This document shows, in pieces, positions 33,670-44,500 of a stretch of DNA of 64,000 bases. A program made the translations under genes and the position numbers. Source of the stretch: Pteria penguin (taxonomy: Eukaryota; Mollusca; Bivalvia; Pterioida; Pteriidae); contig CM068588.1 of assembly GCA_035048485.1 (NCBI GenBank), forward strand, positions 2,480,001-2,544,000. The letters run 5' to 3'. Each line of letters begins with the position of its first letter. The stretch's first letter is position 1. Below the pieces are notes generated by a model. It was not told where the DNA came from. It did not search any database and was given only the letters and a program-made list of their open reading frames with translations.

Positions 33670-34227
33670 TTTTCCGAAATTTATGGTGGTTCCGGCTAGA
33701 CCCCAATCCCGCTTATATTCGCTCGCATGTAGTGATCTTTTGGTAATCAAATATAGTGCACATGTCATAGGAAAGGGTTCAGTGAAATAATATATCAGAA
33801 AGTGTCTGAACAAATCAAGTAATCCGACATCTCCAAATTAAGCCATCTTCGCTAGCCCATTGCTCCTCAATCCATGAAACTAAAGTACAGGAATCTTGGC
33901 AACGAACCGTCTTTGAAATATTGTTTCTGTATATCAGGTATGTATCATCCTTCTGTAAAAAATCATCTCATGTGGAACAAACTTACCGCCATTCTACTAA
34001 CTCCTTTATTACACAGGCGTAGGAACCGGGGCTCGTCCCCTTTTTTAACGTGATTTTTTTTTCTGGAAAATGTTAACATAGATGACAACAGCCTATTATA
34101 TATATTCGTCAAAAATATTCTCTCTAACACACAAGCTCCGAATTTCTATTAGCAGGTTCTCTATTGCATATCAAACGATAGAAGAACTCATTCAGTGCCA
34201 CCACTGAAGAAAAATATTTCATGATTT

Positions 34228-34261
<34 letters not shown>

Positions 34262-35225
34262 ACATGTTCAAAGAAAGTGGAATTCGAAGGTTGGAATCGC
34301 ATCATAAGTTTTGTTTAGAAAATACACAAAAAAGGTCATTGAATCTGGGTTACTTTAAAAAGTGAAACCTTCTTTTCTTGGCAAAGTTACTATGGTAGGT
34401 AAGAACCACTTCATTTTTTTTTTTATAAAATTCTGCTATCAATGGTTTAACCTCATTTCAAAAATTCTGAATACGTCCATGTTTTAGCGCAGTCAAAGGA
34501 AGGCTATAATCTATTTGACCTTTTACCTCTCACGCTAAATTTATCTGATCGAAATACCTGTAACGACAAAAGTGTTTTATTACGGCCAAGTTTGATTAAA
34601 ATCCCTTTATGATAAATGCTTAAACACAGCCGCAGAACATCACAGAAAATAATGGAGAAAAAGAGACCCGGAAAGTCCCATATGCATAGAAACTTTGTAT
34701 GGTGGTGGTGGCTGACTTTAGAATAATGTCATGTGAAAACTTTAATCTCCGGTCAGGTCACCGAAAATAGAAAATGTAGGTTTTGCTCCTTAACCCCCTC
34801 CCCCCCCCCCCCCACCTCTTTCCCCCTAACTCTAATTCGTTTAACGTTTAAAGCATCAGAATCCCGATTTCCTCATTCCTATATTTAGTTGAGGACGATT
34901 TAATCTACGGAATACTAACACTTCCTATACGCCTTATCAAATGTAAACATTAATGTGACGTGTCTAGTAAAGCCATCATGTACTCTACAATATATATTGC
35001 AGTTTATCCTTCTTTATTTGTATTTTATCAGTCATGCAGAGGCAAACCTGGGTAAAACAAGAAAGAATGTCTGGAATTCTGGAGATGTTTTTTTTTGTTT
35101 TTTTCTTGTTGTTTTTGTTTCGTTTCTATTGTATCTCTTTGAAGAAAACGTTTGCACCGAATTTGAATAATGTGACGGCATAATATATGTATATATGTAA
35201 TCTATATTATAATCCGCCACCGTGG
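33670..35225. other. No gene recognised; homopolymer-rich
   Basis: Contains a run of about 29 C at 34232-34259 and a C14-15 run near 34800. No exon or known repeat family is recognised. Confidence 0.45.
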
Positions 35226-35485
35226 AGCTGTTCTCACTACGACACCTACCATCGCTAATGGCAGCTATTCTCGCTAACAAGAGCCGCCTCGAACAACAGC
35301 TATTCTAGCTAACGACAGGTACCCCCGCTAACGACAGCTACCCCAGATATCTCCGCTAACGACAGTTACCCCACTAATGACAGATAACCCCTCTAATGGC
35401 AGCTATTTCCGCCAACGACATCTTACCCTGCTAATGACAGATAACCCAGATAATGACAGCTATTTCTGCTAACGACAGCTAATGG
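35225..35485. repeat. Tandem repeat, GCTAACGACAGCTA units of 17-23 bp
   Basis: About 12 irregular units of GCTAACGACAGCTACCCC and GCTAATGACAGATAACCC follow one another. A short duplicated coda, GGAGCTTAAAGAAATGAT, follows at 35483. Confidence 0.75.
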
Positions 35486-35629
35486 AGCTTAAAGAAATGA
35501 TGGAGCTTAAAGCAATGATCACGGCCGCACGGTATAGTCAGCAGAACGTTTGTTGTTCACCAACCACAGCGAGTGATCTTTTTGTCTTATCTACACACAA
35601 AATACCGATGAGTCGAGTTAAGGTTCGAA

Positions 35630-35700
35630 CTTGGGTCCTCTCAACCTTGAGTAAAGCATACTACCAGCTGAAGCAGAGTCGTGTTGGCCAAAGGTGACTC
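35630..35700 (-). repeat. tRNA-like SINE head
   Basis: The minus strand carries CTTCAGCTGGTAGTATGC (A-box-like) and CAAGTTCGAACCTTAAC (B-box-like). The acceptor stem is not closed. Confidence 0.45.
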
Positions 35701-35830
35701 TTAAGGACGATCACTAGAACAGTATTACCGGTAAGTATCAAGAACTTCAAATGTAATAGTTTTTTGTTTGTTTGTTTGTTTGGGGTTATTGGGGGGGGGG
35801 GAGTTGTTAAATTATTAATTATTTCGTCGT

Positions 35831-35982
35831 TACTATTACTGCGGAACTGAAGTTTTGGTTTGCAAATGATAACTTTTCCTGTAAAATTTTTGACGTCATA
35901 AAAAAAATTATTGTCTTTGACGTCATTTTGCGGGAACAGTTACGATTTTGTCAACCAAAATGTCAGTTCCGCAGTAATAGTG
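35831..35982. mobile_element. 150-bp MITE
   Basis: The left end TACTATTACTGCGGAACTGA and the right end TCAGTTCCGCAGTAATAGTG are inverted repeats. Inner blocks TTTTGGTTTGC and AACCAAAATG, and TTGACGTCATAA and TTGACGTCATTT, extend the symmetry. The element can fold almost end to end. Confidence 0.8.
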
Positions 35983-36049
35983 ATTGGGTCTATTGCAATA
36001 AAGCGTTAACCCTTGGTTTATCACATTGGCCTCTGCATTTATTCGCCCT

Positions 36050-36290
36050 TCCACGGTTCGTAAAAAACGTGACATTTGATGAAGGATGAATTCTGGAACA
36101 GACTGAATGCCCGTTTAAAAAAGTTTAGTCATATCGATGTTATATGTTCCATCAAATTTTCATTGTGATGTCGTTATATGAGGTCCGGCAAAACTCCCAC
36201 AAATAACACATTGGTTTATGATGTCATAAACAGAAAAACTGAAAATCAACTAAATGTCGCGTTCTTTTACGAGCCATGAAAGGGTGAATT
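36050..36290. mobile_element. 240-bp MITE
   Basis: Left end ATTCGCCCTTCCACGGTTCG, followed by TAAAAAACGTGACATTT. Right end, reverse complemented, ATTCACCCTTTCATGGCTCG, followed by TAAAAGAACGCGACATTT. Terminal inverted repeats are about 37 bp with about 7 differences. There is no coding capacity. Confidence 0.75.
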
Positions 36291-36572
36291 GTCCGTCACA
36301 ATACTTGTAACCGTGACGTAATAGAAAAAATCATGCATAAAACGTCACGTAGGGTTATTCCGTTATCGACGGTTGCAATGCTCAAACATCAAGGGTGACA
36401 CCCCCTTAATCCGCCCCTGAAATTCTGCATGTATCGTAAATAAAGATCATAATATACCTCTTATCTCCAAAACTGTCAACCCAAACGGCATAGCCAATAT
36501 CTACAGGATTTACCCGGGTAGAATCAACGACGTTTATATCTAGAATCTTACTTGTTTCAACTACGAACAATC

Positions 36573-38154
36573 ATGGCTGGAAAAGAAGGTGTTCAGGATA
36601 GAATGACTATACAGGTAAGAAATTTCTTGATAGATCCTGATACGGAAAATTGTTATTGGTATACCAAAAAGACGCGGGGCTAGAGAAATTGACGCAGGGT
36701 GAGAGAAATGTGTCCCACTTTTTGTTAGACAATTACGGCGACTTGTAAGAGAATAGTGTTTACTTGTCAGATGTCATGTCGCTTTGTCGAAGCAGTATGT
36801 TGACTTGTCAGAGAATTATGTTGACTTGACGGGTTTTAAGTCGACCGTGTCGAAAATAATGTTGATTTGACAGGTGCCTTACAAAGTTTATTTCATTATC
36901 TTACCCCCAAGGCCCAACAAAGTCGTTATTTTGAGAACACACTGTGACTTGCATAATCTTTGTTTTCGATACTTGCATATCTTACATGTATAGTCCTTGC
37001 GATAGAAAGACATATTATTTATTACATCGTCGTTGTGAAGAACGTTATACCTTTCATAACCCTTTGTGGTAGAAGCATGCATTGTGGTTTGCATAGGTGT
37101 TGTTGTATTTTACATTAACGTCAAATTTTTTCCCTTTGCAGTGTGGAGCTCGTAAAAAATCCCCGCGGAGGGTTTGACTTAAGCGTTATTATACCCTTTT
37201 TCCTGAAGTTGTGTGGCCGTGGCACTTTCTACACAGTGTTTGTTCACATTCATGTACATGTATATATACAGTGCTGAATTATATTTGTTTCCTCTGTATG
37301 TAAGGGCATTCACTGCGGATGTGATTACTCAGACAGGAGACGCTCACTCCTCCCGGGCACCTGGTCTCGGCTCTGAATTTCAGGGGTCCGTGAATGTCCA
37401 CTGTGATACATTGTTGTTAGTGCCATTGTCATTTGACACCAGTTACTTTCGTATTTTACATTGTGGTAGACGCATGCATTGTGGCTTGCGGAGTCATTGT
37501 GGTAGACGCATGCATTGTGGCCTACATAGTTATTGTGGTAGACGCATACATGGTGGCTTGCATAGTCATTGTGGTAGACGCACACGATGTGGTTTATATA
37601 GTTCTTATGTCAGACGCACATGTGGTATACGCAGTCGTTGAAGAAGACGCATTTGTTGAGGCATACACAACTCAGTATCTTTGCGAGACGCATACGTATA
37701 AGTGTACAAAGACTTGAATCTTGTTTGCTATTGCTATGCTTAAAATAAACATGCATACATATATATTATATATGATCATGGTGTAACTTTTCTATTACAG
37801 AACGGAGAGCAACCTACCTCCAGTGTTGTCAATAAGAGTGCATATGAAAAGAAGAAAACCCTGGCAGAGGGTCTACTCGACGTGGGACTTCTTATAGCCA
37901 ACGCCTCACAACTTAAAGCCATCATCTCAGTCGGCGACGCCTATAAATACTTCTGGCCAATGATCGTGCTCCTGAGCCTGTCAATCATTCTACAGATGAT
38001 TGTTGGTGTGGTCTTATTGATAATTGGAGTCGGAGAAGGAGAAGCGAAGAACGATGACAGGTCTAACAAACTCAATAATGTCAGTGTGGGACTTATTTTT
38101 GCGGTGACGGTTTTAAACATATTTATTGGAGCTTTTGGGATTGAATTAACATAA
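36573..38154 (+). CDS. Ninjurin family membrane protein, two-exon model
   Basis: The coding exons are 36573-36614 and 37801-38154, joined in phase 0 (131 residues). Exon 1 encodes MAGKEGVQDRMTIQ before a CAG|GTAAGA donor. Exon 2 begins after TATTACAG and carries the whole ninjurin domain: an N-terminal polar segment (YEKKKTLAEGLLDVGLLI), the amphipathic NASQLKAIISVGD, a first hydrophobic helix (MIVLLSLSIILQMIVGVVLL), a polar loop (GEGEAKNDDRSNKLNN) and a second helix (VGLIFAVTVLNIFIGAFG). In vertebrates NINJ1 and NINJ2 are small cell-surface proteins, and NINJ1 oligomerises through its amphipathic helices to rupture membranes during lytic death. Whether the mollusc protein does so is inference. 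The start codon is the first ATG in the exon and gives a length close to family members. An isolated minus-strand ORF over exon 2 is a shadow. Confidence 0.92.
37000..37110. repeat. Fragment related to the 36-bp intronic repeat, inverted
   Basis: GTGGTAGAAGCATGCATTGTGG followed by TTTGCATAGG resembles the 37440-37640 unit, so the repeat family occurs twice in this intron. Confidence 0.5.
37315..37395 (+). repeat. Dispersed core motif, plus orientation
   Basis: The landmarks GGATGTGATTACTCAGACAG, GAGACGCTCACTCCTCCCGG and GCACCTGGTCTCGGCTCTGA are followed by ATTTCAGGGGTCCGTG. This is a well-preserved single copy inside the ninjurin intron. Confidence 0.75.
37455..37640. repeat. 36-bp tandem repeat in the ninjurin intron, about 5 copies
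   Basis: The unit CATTGTGGTAGACGCATGCA, then TTGTGGCTTGCATAGT, is repeated and decays toward the right. Its length is a multiple of 3, so ORFs on both strands run through it (for example 37213-37641) but they are repeat artefacts. Confidence 0.9.
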
Positions 38155-39425
38155 CTGGACAAGAGGAAGGGGAGATAACTCTTTATTCGTGTACAGTTTA
38201 TTGTATATAAAATGCATCTACATATGCTATTTCTTTAAACAAAGATACATATACATATAAACATATGAAACCAACGATAATATGATTCACATAATGTACA
38301 AAAATGTAAATTATCAGATAAAATTCAATACATGCACCTACATCTTGGTATGCACCAAAGGATCACAGAGCTTCAAGTCTTTGATAATTATACAAGAACA
38401 CATGGTTTTGATTTTATCCGTACACCCGTTTGTGTGGTGCAAGAGAGGGCCCCCCTCTTACACAAGGACTTATAAAGTCCTTACACTACACATACGGGTT
38501 GGGGAATGTATCAAGACCCTTTGTACAGGAGTATGAGAATATCTACATTATTAATGTCATTGTGATCACACATTTACGTTATTTATTTATTAATATCTTT
38601 TTTACTGTTTCAATACAGAGAAACTTTTAATAGAAAATTATTTCTATTTCGAAAGTCATTGAAAGTTTCATGTCAGAATTCAGTGCTCTTGTTTAATAAT
38701 CATTATCTTTTTTCTTTTTTGATGATACATGCCAATACTGACATGTAGTAGAAGAGTGTTTCAAACCCCATTATGGAAAAAAATTTCAATTCATTATACA
38801 TGTACATCAAAATAAGTTTTGTGAATGTTTTGTAGCAGTCAATAGTTGCATGTAAACTAAGTCTTCTAAGAAAAAGAAATCGGAAAAAAGTTCTAAATCT
38901 TTTTTTTCAGTCTTTGATTTATTTTATGGAGTGAGGCAATTCAGTTTTAGTATGTTGTATTTTATTCGAATCTAGTAATACTGTTTTTCAAGAGTCATTT
39001 GAATGTTTTATGATAAAATAGACCTGTGATAGCACGCTGTAGGGTAACCGTTCAACTTTCGCGTAAGCAATTTTTATTTTCATCATTTTATACCAAAGAA
39101 GTTTTAACACTCAGTAAATGAACAAAGTTATTTCAGGAAATAAATTTGCCAAAGGGTAACACACCTACATCTCCCCCTCTCTGACTGACTGATTTCCGTG
39201 GGAAGGGAGGAAGCAATGTTTTTTTTTTTCATTTCATTAATTCGCATGAACACAAGCTGTACAGCATTCATTCCTTGTAAATCATCAGGATCTACGAAAT
39301 TCAAAAGGAATTTGAAAATTTCATTTCCTTATTTTCTGGAATTTCATTATTTATTTATTATTATTATCTTTTTTTTTTGTTTAATATCATAGCAATTTTT
39401 TTTTTCAAGCAGCCAGTTTTTGTTA
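38155..39425. other. 3' flank of ninjurin, no gene recognised
   Basis: Probable ninjurin 3' UTR followed by AT-rich intergenic DNA with T runs. No exon or repeat boundary is recognised. Confidence 0.4.
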
Positions 39426-39478
39426 ATGATAAAGTTGTGCTCAGGTGAGCAATATAAACCCACTTAGCCCTCTCGTTT
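39426..39478 (-). repeat. Solo 5' end of the GCTCACCTGAG element
   Basis: On the minus strand GAGAGGGCTAAGTGGGTTTA followed by TATTGCTCACCTGAGC matches the start of the elements at 11405 and 53691. The rest of the element, which would lie at 38.5-39.4 kb, is not recognisable. Confidence 0.5.
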
Positions 39479-39723
39479 TCCTAAAATTACGTTTTCTTCC
39501 ACCAAAACCCAAATTTTCTATTACATATGCAATTCCCTCACTCCCGTGTTAGATAGTGAATGGGAAGTGATTATAGTTGTGAACAAATTCACGTGTGTGA
39601 CAGGAGCTATACACATGTACGTTGTATGGAGTTTCCACAAACACTTAAATCTAGACATCTTATAAATACTGACAATTACTAATAAAGGGTTAGAAGTAAT
39701 GAAAATCAGTTGATATCTTCGGT

Positions 39724-39928
39724 CTTTTCGTTATACAGAGTTATTTCCCATTTGGGACGGTATCTGAAGTAAAACACATATGACATCACCAAATTCTAAA
39801 AAAAAACTGATCTAAAACTCCGGGAGATGGTAGTCCACAAATGACGTTTTCATTGGAAATTGATGACGTCATAATTGTTTTACGTCAGATACCGTCCCAA
39901 ATGGGAAATAACTCTGTTTAACGAAAAG
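39724..39928. mobile_element. 205-bp MITE with ~50-bp inverted repeats
   Basis: The left end TTTTCGTTATACAGAGTTAT, then TTCCCATTTGGGACGGTATC, is matched in inverted orientation by GATACCGTCCCAAATGGGAA, then ATAACTCTGTTTAACGAAAA. There is no coding capacity. The high arm identity suggests recent activity. Confidence 0.85.
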
Positions 39929-39929
39929 A

Positions 39930-41500
39930 GTCAATACAAACTCAGAGTAAGAATGAAATGGATGCTTTATATGACACAAGGATAGAAGAACTGCCCTAGC
40001 TTATAAATATAATGGCTTCTATATGGAACACAAATTAAAAAAAACCCAATAAAATATTTGATTTTTTCATTATGGAGAAGATAGCACTATGGCTTTTATA
40101 TGGAACAAAAACAACAAACCATACAATTTTTATTTTCCTCATTTTCTGTATTTATTTATACGTAACTCATCAAATTACATGATTTCAAAATAAAAGATCC
40201 ATAAATCCTTCATTTACATGACTGTCCATTGAAAACCAGTTTGCATTAGACTTAATCAACATTAAAAAAAAAATGTAAATCAAATTCGAATTGCATTTAT
40301 ACAGTGTGGATGTAACATGAAATTTTAAAAATTCATAACAACGATAGAAACATATTATTTATCAAAGGTAATGTAGATTCCATCATATTAGTCTATGAAA
40401 TGATGTCAGTTACACGTAGAAGAAAACAGACATCATAACGACATTATTGGACCAAACGACATTGCATTATACTTATAGTTGTGCAATATACATGTACATG
40501 TGTCAAGCTCTCATTGAATTAGATTCACATTGCATTCAGACCAGTTTAATGACAATTATTTTAATTAACATAAAACTTCTTCTCCGTGTGAACGTGAAAC
40601 AAATCGAATTCCAAATTAAATTCGGGTTCAACTGGCATGAAACCCCTGTGTGTGGATGACAAAAAGTAGTCAATAAATAAATAGCACCGATTATATGTCA
40701 GTATATGAACTCATCAGAATTATTACAGACTGTGATTGTTTCCATTATCAGTTATCTGATTACAGTGTACATGAAAAATAATAATATTTTATGGATTCCC
40801 AGTGACAGAGGTAGTACAGATAAATTTGTCTAATTTTATGTACATCATTGGCAACTTCATTATAAAATCTATATACTTTGATTTATGACAACTGCACATC
40901 ATACCCTCATTTTTAAGTTTTAATCTGTTGCATGGTATAGAAAAATTGTGGCGAAAAAAAAAAAAAAAAGAATTTGCATCTGATTTTTAATTAAATTATT
41001 ACTGCAGCTATTCAGTATTCTTTTTAATTTCCCAGAAATAGTGACAGTGCATTGACGAAGTATATTTGTATATATTACATAAAGATATCCAATTTGAAAA
41101 ATTTTCATTTATAGCTCATTCCTGACCTATGTACCTATAGAAATTTTTAATACATGTACATGTACGTGTATTCCATATGGACGTCTATAGCACAGAAAAG
41201 ATGTGTTTGTTAAACATCAGTGTCCCAATTGGTAATAGAGTAAATGTATCAAACCCTAAATCACCCTAACTGTGTCATCCCTGAAAGAACTGACTAGGAA
41301 AATTAAAACTGTACATGATAATACCACGACAGTATAGGGTAAAATTCTGCTGAGCAATCAACTATGGCTTTGTGGATCCTGTGCGACATAAAACGGTGTC
41401 CTCGCAGACCATCTCTGAGTAGGTTAGTTCTCTGTTTAATACTCTAATGAATCAGGTGGTATCTGTATATTTTGCAGGTACCACCGAAGATCAACACCAG
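39930..41500. other. No gene recognised; likely APEH 3' UTR and flank
   Basis: AT-rich sequence left of the APEH stop codon. The part nearest 41500 should be 3' UTR of the minus-strand APEH gene. No other exon is recognised. Confidence 0.4.
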
Positions 41501-41506
41501 CACCAT

Positions 41507-44500
41507 TTATGGTAGGTGAGACCAAAACCAGCTGAGCACGTTGATTATGGTGTCAGCCTGTGCGTCCACTTTGGAGATTGGATGGTTATTATCTTCATAC
41601 GCTATCAATCTATCAAAGATAAATAGCAACAACTATATAGCTATTTGATCAAGAGTTTTGTAACATGCATTTTGGCATAATGAAAGCAAAGTACATCAAT
41701 GACCTGAAGAATCAGATCATCTTGGCATAATGAAAGAAAAGAGCATCAGTACCCTGATGAATTCGACTTTCAGCTGCCCAGGACTTCAAGTACAATCTGG
41801 CAAATCAAATATCTGATCTCTTCAAAAAATATAAACAAAAAGTTTTCAATGTTGAAAACAAGTTTGCTTCCAGGATTTCCTGATAGGAGGGGGTGTTTCA
41901 TTCGTATCTGTTTTCAGTCTCCATATCATCTGCCTAGCTACCACCTACAGATATTATGCTATAGAGCTGAAATTGATCACCAACATTAATAACACAGTCC
42001 CAGTTTGATGTCTCATTTTCCTCATCAGTTCTCAGCTCTTTTCTTGAAAAAATAACGTAAATATATGTGTCTGCTTTGTGCACTTGTTACATTTCCACAT
42101 TCTCAGTCCATCGATCGTCGCCTTGAAATTTCTTGCTTCGATGCTTCTGAAGTGGTTGCTCATTCATGGTTGTTTATGCTCTGTGTATGTTGTATTAGCA
42201 AATGAATACATCATACATGCTCATTTCAAGTCCTTACATGAACTTCGGTAATAGACCAATGAAAATACATCTTACAAGTAGGCTCTCACTTAGCCATAAC
42301 TGCCAATTATAATTAAGCCTCCCATATATATAAGGGGGGGGGGGAAATGGAAAGAGTAAATATATTTCTACAGATGTCTGCTTGTCAAGAATTCTACTAC
42401 ACATATGGCTGTAATAAAATTATGTGCATGTTACTTTTAATGTGGGAATGTGCCCGCATAATATCTAGAATTTTGTGAACAAAATTCTATAGAAGCGGCA
42501 ATGCCATACTCTTAATACAACCCTGTGAAAGCAGACAAATATCATGTGCAGAAAAAGTAAAATGTTCATTAATAGAGAACATACATTTATACATCCATGC
42601 ACCTCGCCTTAACATTTCTTTCCGACAGACTTGGGATGGACAAGATGGTCACTGAAGAGGACCTGTCTTCATCAAGGCCCTTATAAAGGAAAGATACAGA
42701 GTGACTTGACTATGCATAGATAATGCTCTTCATGAATACCTTGTTTCCACATTTCTTGCCTTCAGCTGTTTGTAGTACTCCTCTCCTTGTTTTGGTGGCA
42801 CTCGAGCATCACTCATACCCAGCAAGATCAGTAATGGTGCCTTAACCTACGGCGAAAAAAAATAAATTAATGTTATCTGTTATACATACGGCAAGTGGTC
42901 TTACACGTAGAAGTGATCCTCTATACTTGAGGATAACTTACGATGAAAATTGGACACCAATGTACAGTATTTACATTATACCAAATAGGAGGATACCATA
43001 AAGTGAGTTGTCTGCCCTTGATAAGAACTCTCCCACTTTCTGCATATCATTGTGATGTATAAAAACATCACTGCTGCTTGACTGACCATATCTCACCATG
43101 GTCAACTGACCATACAGACACAAAAAGAGCAGCTTGAGTAAACAGTCATTGCTTAACTTTTATACCACTCATTTCCATTTCTGGGAAAACGAAATTAAAC
43201 AAGGGCAAACAACTTCTCCTATACCATTTCAGAAATTTCCAGTCCACACCCATTTTAATTCATACCATTACCCTTTTAAAATAATACTTGCATATAAGAA
43301 AAATTGTCCTTATACTAGAATCGCAGAGTTAAAGCTTCGTTAATGCTGATACAGCTCAATGGGTCAGGCTCTTGACCAAAAGTTTGCAGGTTTGATTCCA
43401 ATCGGTAGCTTATCTGTGTCAATGTCTTTCCGTTGAGACAGTAAAAACTGTTAACATAGGGAAAATACCTTATCCACATACTGCATGGGTGACTTCTTCC
43501 ACATAGCAGTCAAAACTTTGTCATCTGCTAACGATGTTTGAGTGAAATTCAGGCCTGCTTCCACAAAACACCTAAAATATGTTATATGTTATAATGAAAA
43601 CATGATGGACTTCTGATTAGTGACTGATTACTTGAATACGAAAAGTGTTAAATGAATATGAATAAAATGAATTAATGAAAGATGTAAATAAGAAAGTTTT
43701 TTTTATACAACACTATCTTTCTTTATCTATAATGATGTCTTGATTTAAAGAAAAACTTACCAGTCAGGAATATCTGTCGTTCCAATCATACCTTAAATAT
43801 AAAGACATGAGGTTAGGGTGAAATACCAGCAAGCACAAAATAAAGTATAAGAATACAACGTCAAGTCCTGAGTCCATAAACCATACTAAGCAGCATTGTC
43901 AACGTGTTGGTTCATACTCTATGCAGTGAAGCATTGTCAAGTCCTGAGTTCATAAACCATACTAAGCAGCATTGTCAATGTGTTGGTTCATACTCCACAC
44001 AATGAAGCAATGTCAAGTCCTGAGTTCATAAACCATACTAAGCAGCATTGTCAATGTGTTGGTTCACACTCCACACAATGAAGCAATGTCAAGTCCTGAG
44101 TTCATAAACCATACTAAGCAGCATTGTCAATGTGTTGGTTCATACTCCACACAATGAAGCAATGTCAAGTCCTCAGTTCATAAACCATACTAAGCAGCAT
44201 TGTCAATGTGTTGGTTCATATTCTATGCAATGAAGCAATGTCAAGTCCTGAGTTCATAAACCATACTAAGCAACATTGTCAATGTGTTGGTTCATACTCC
44301 ACACAATGAAGCAATGTCAAGTCCTCAGTTCATAAACCATACTAAGCAACATTGTCAATGTGTTGGTTCATACTCCACACAATGAAGCAATGTCAAGTCC
44401 TCAGTTCATAAACCATACTAAGCAGCATTGTCAACGTGTTGGTTCATACTCTATGCAGTGAAGCATTGTCAAGTCCTGAGTTCATAAACCATACTAAGCA

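Noticed and set aside
37213..37717. ORFs of 86-142 codons on both strands in the ninjurin intron
   Set aside because: They follow a 36-bp tandem repeat whose length is a multiple of 3, so openness is automatic.
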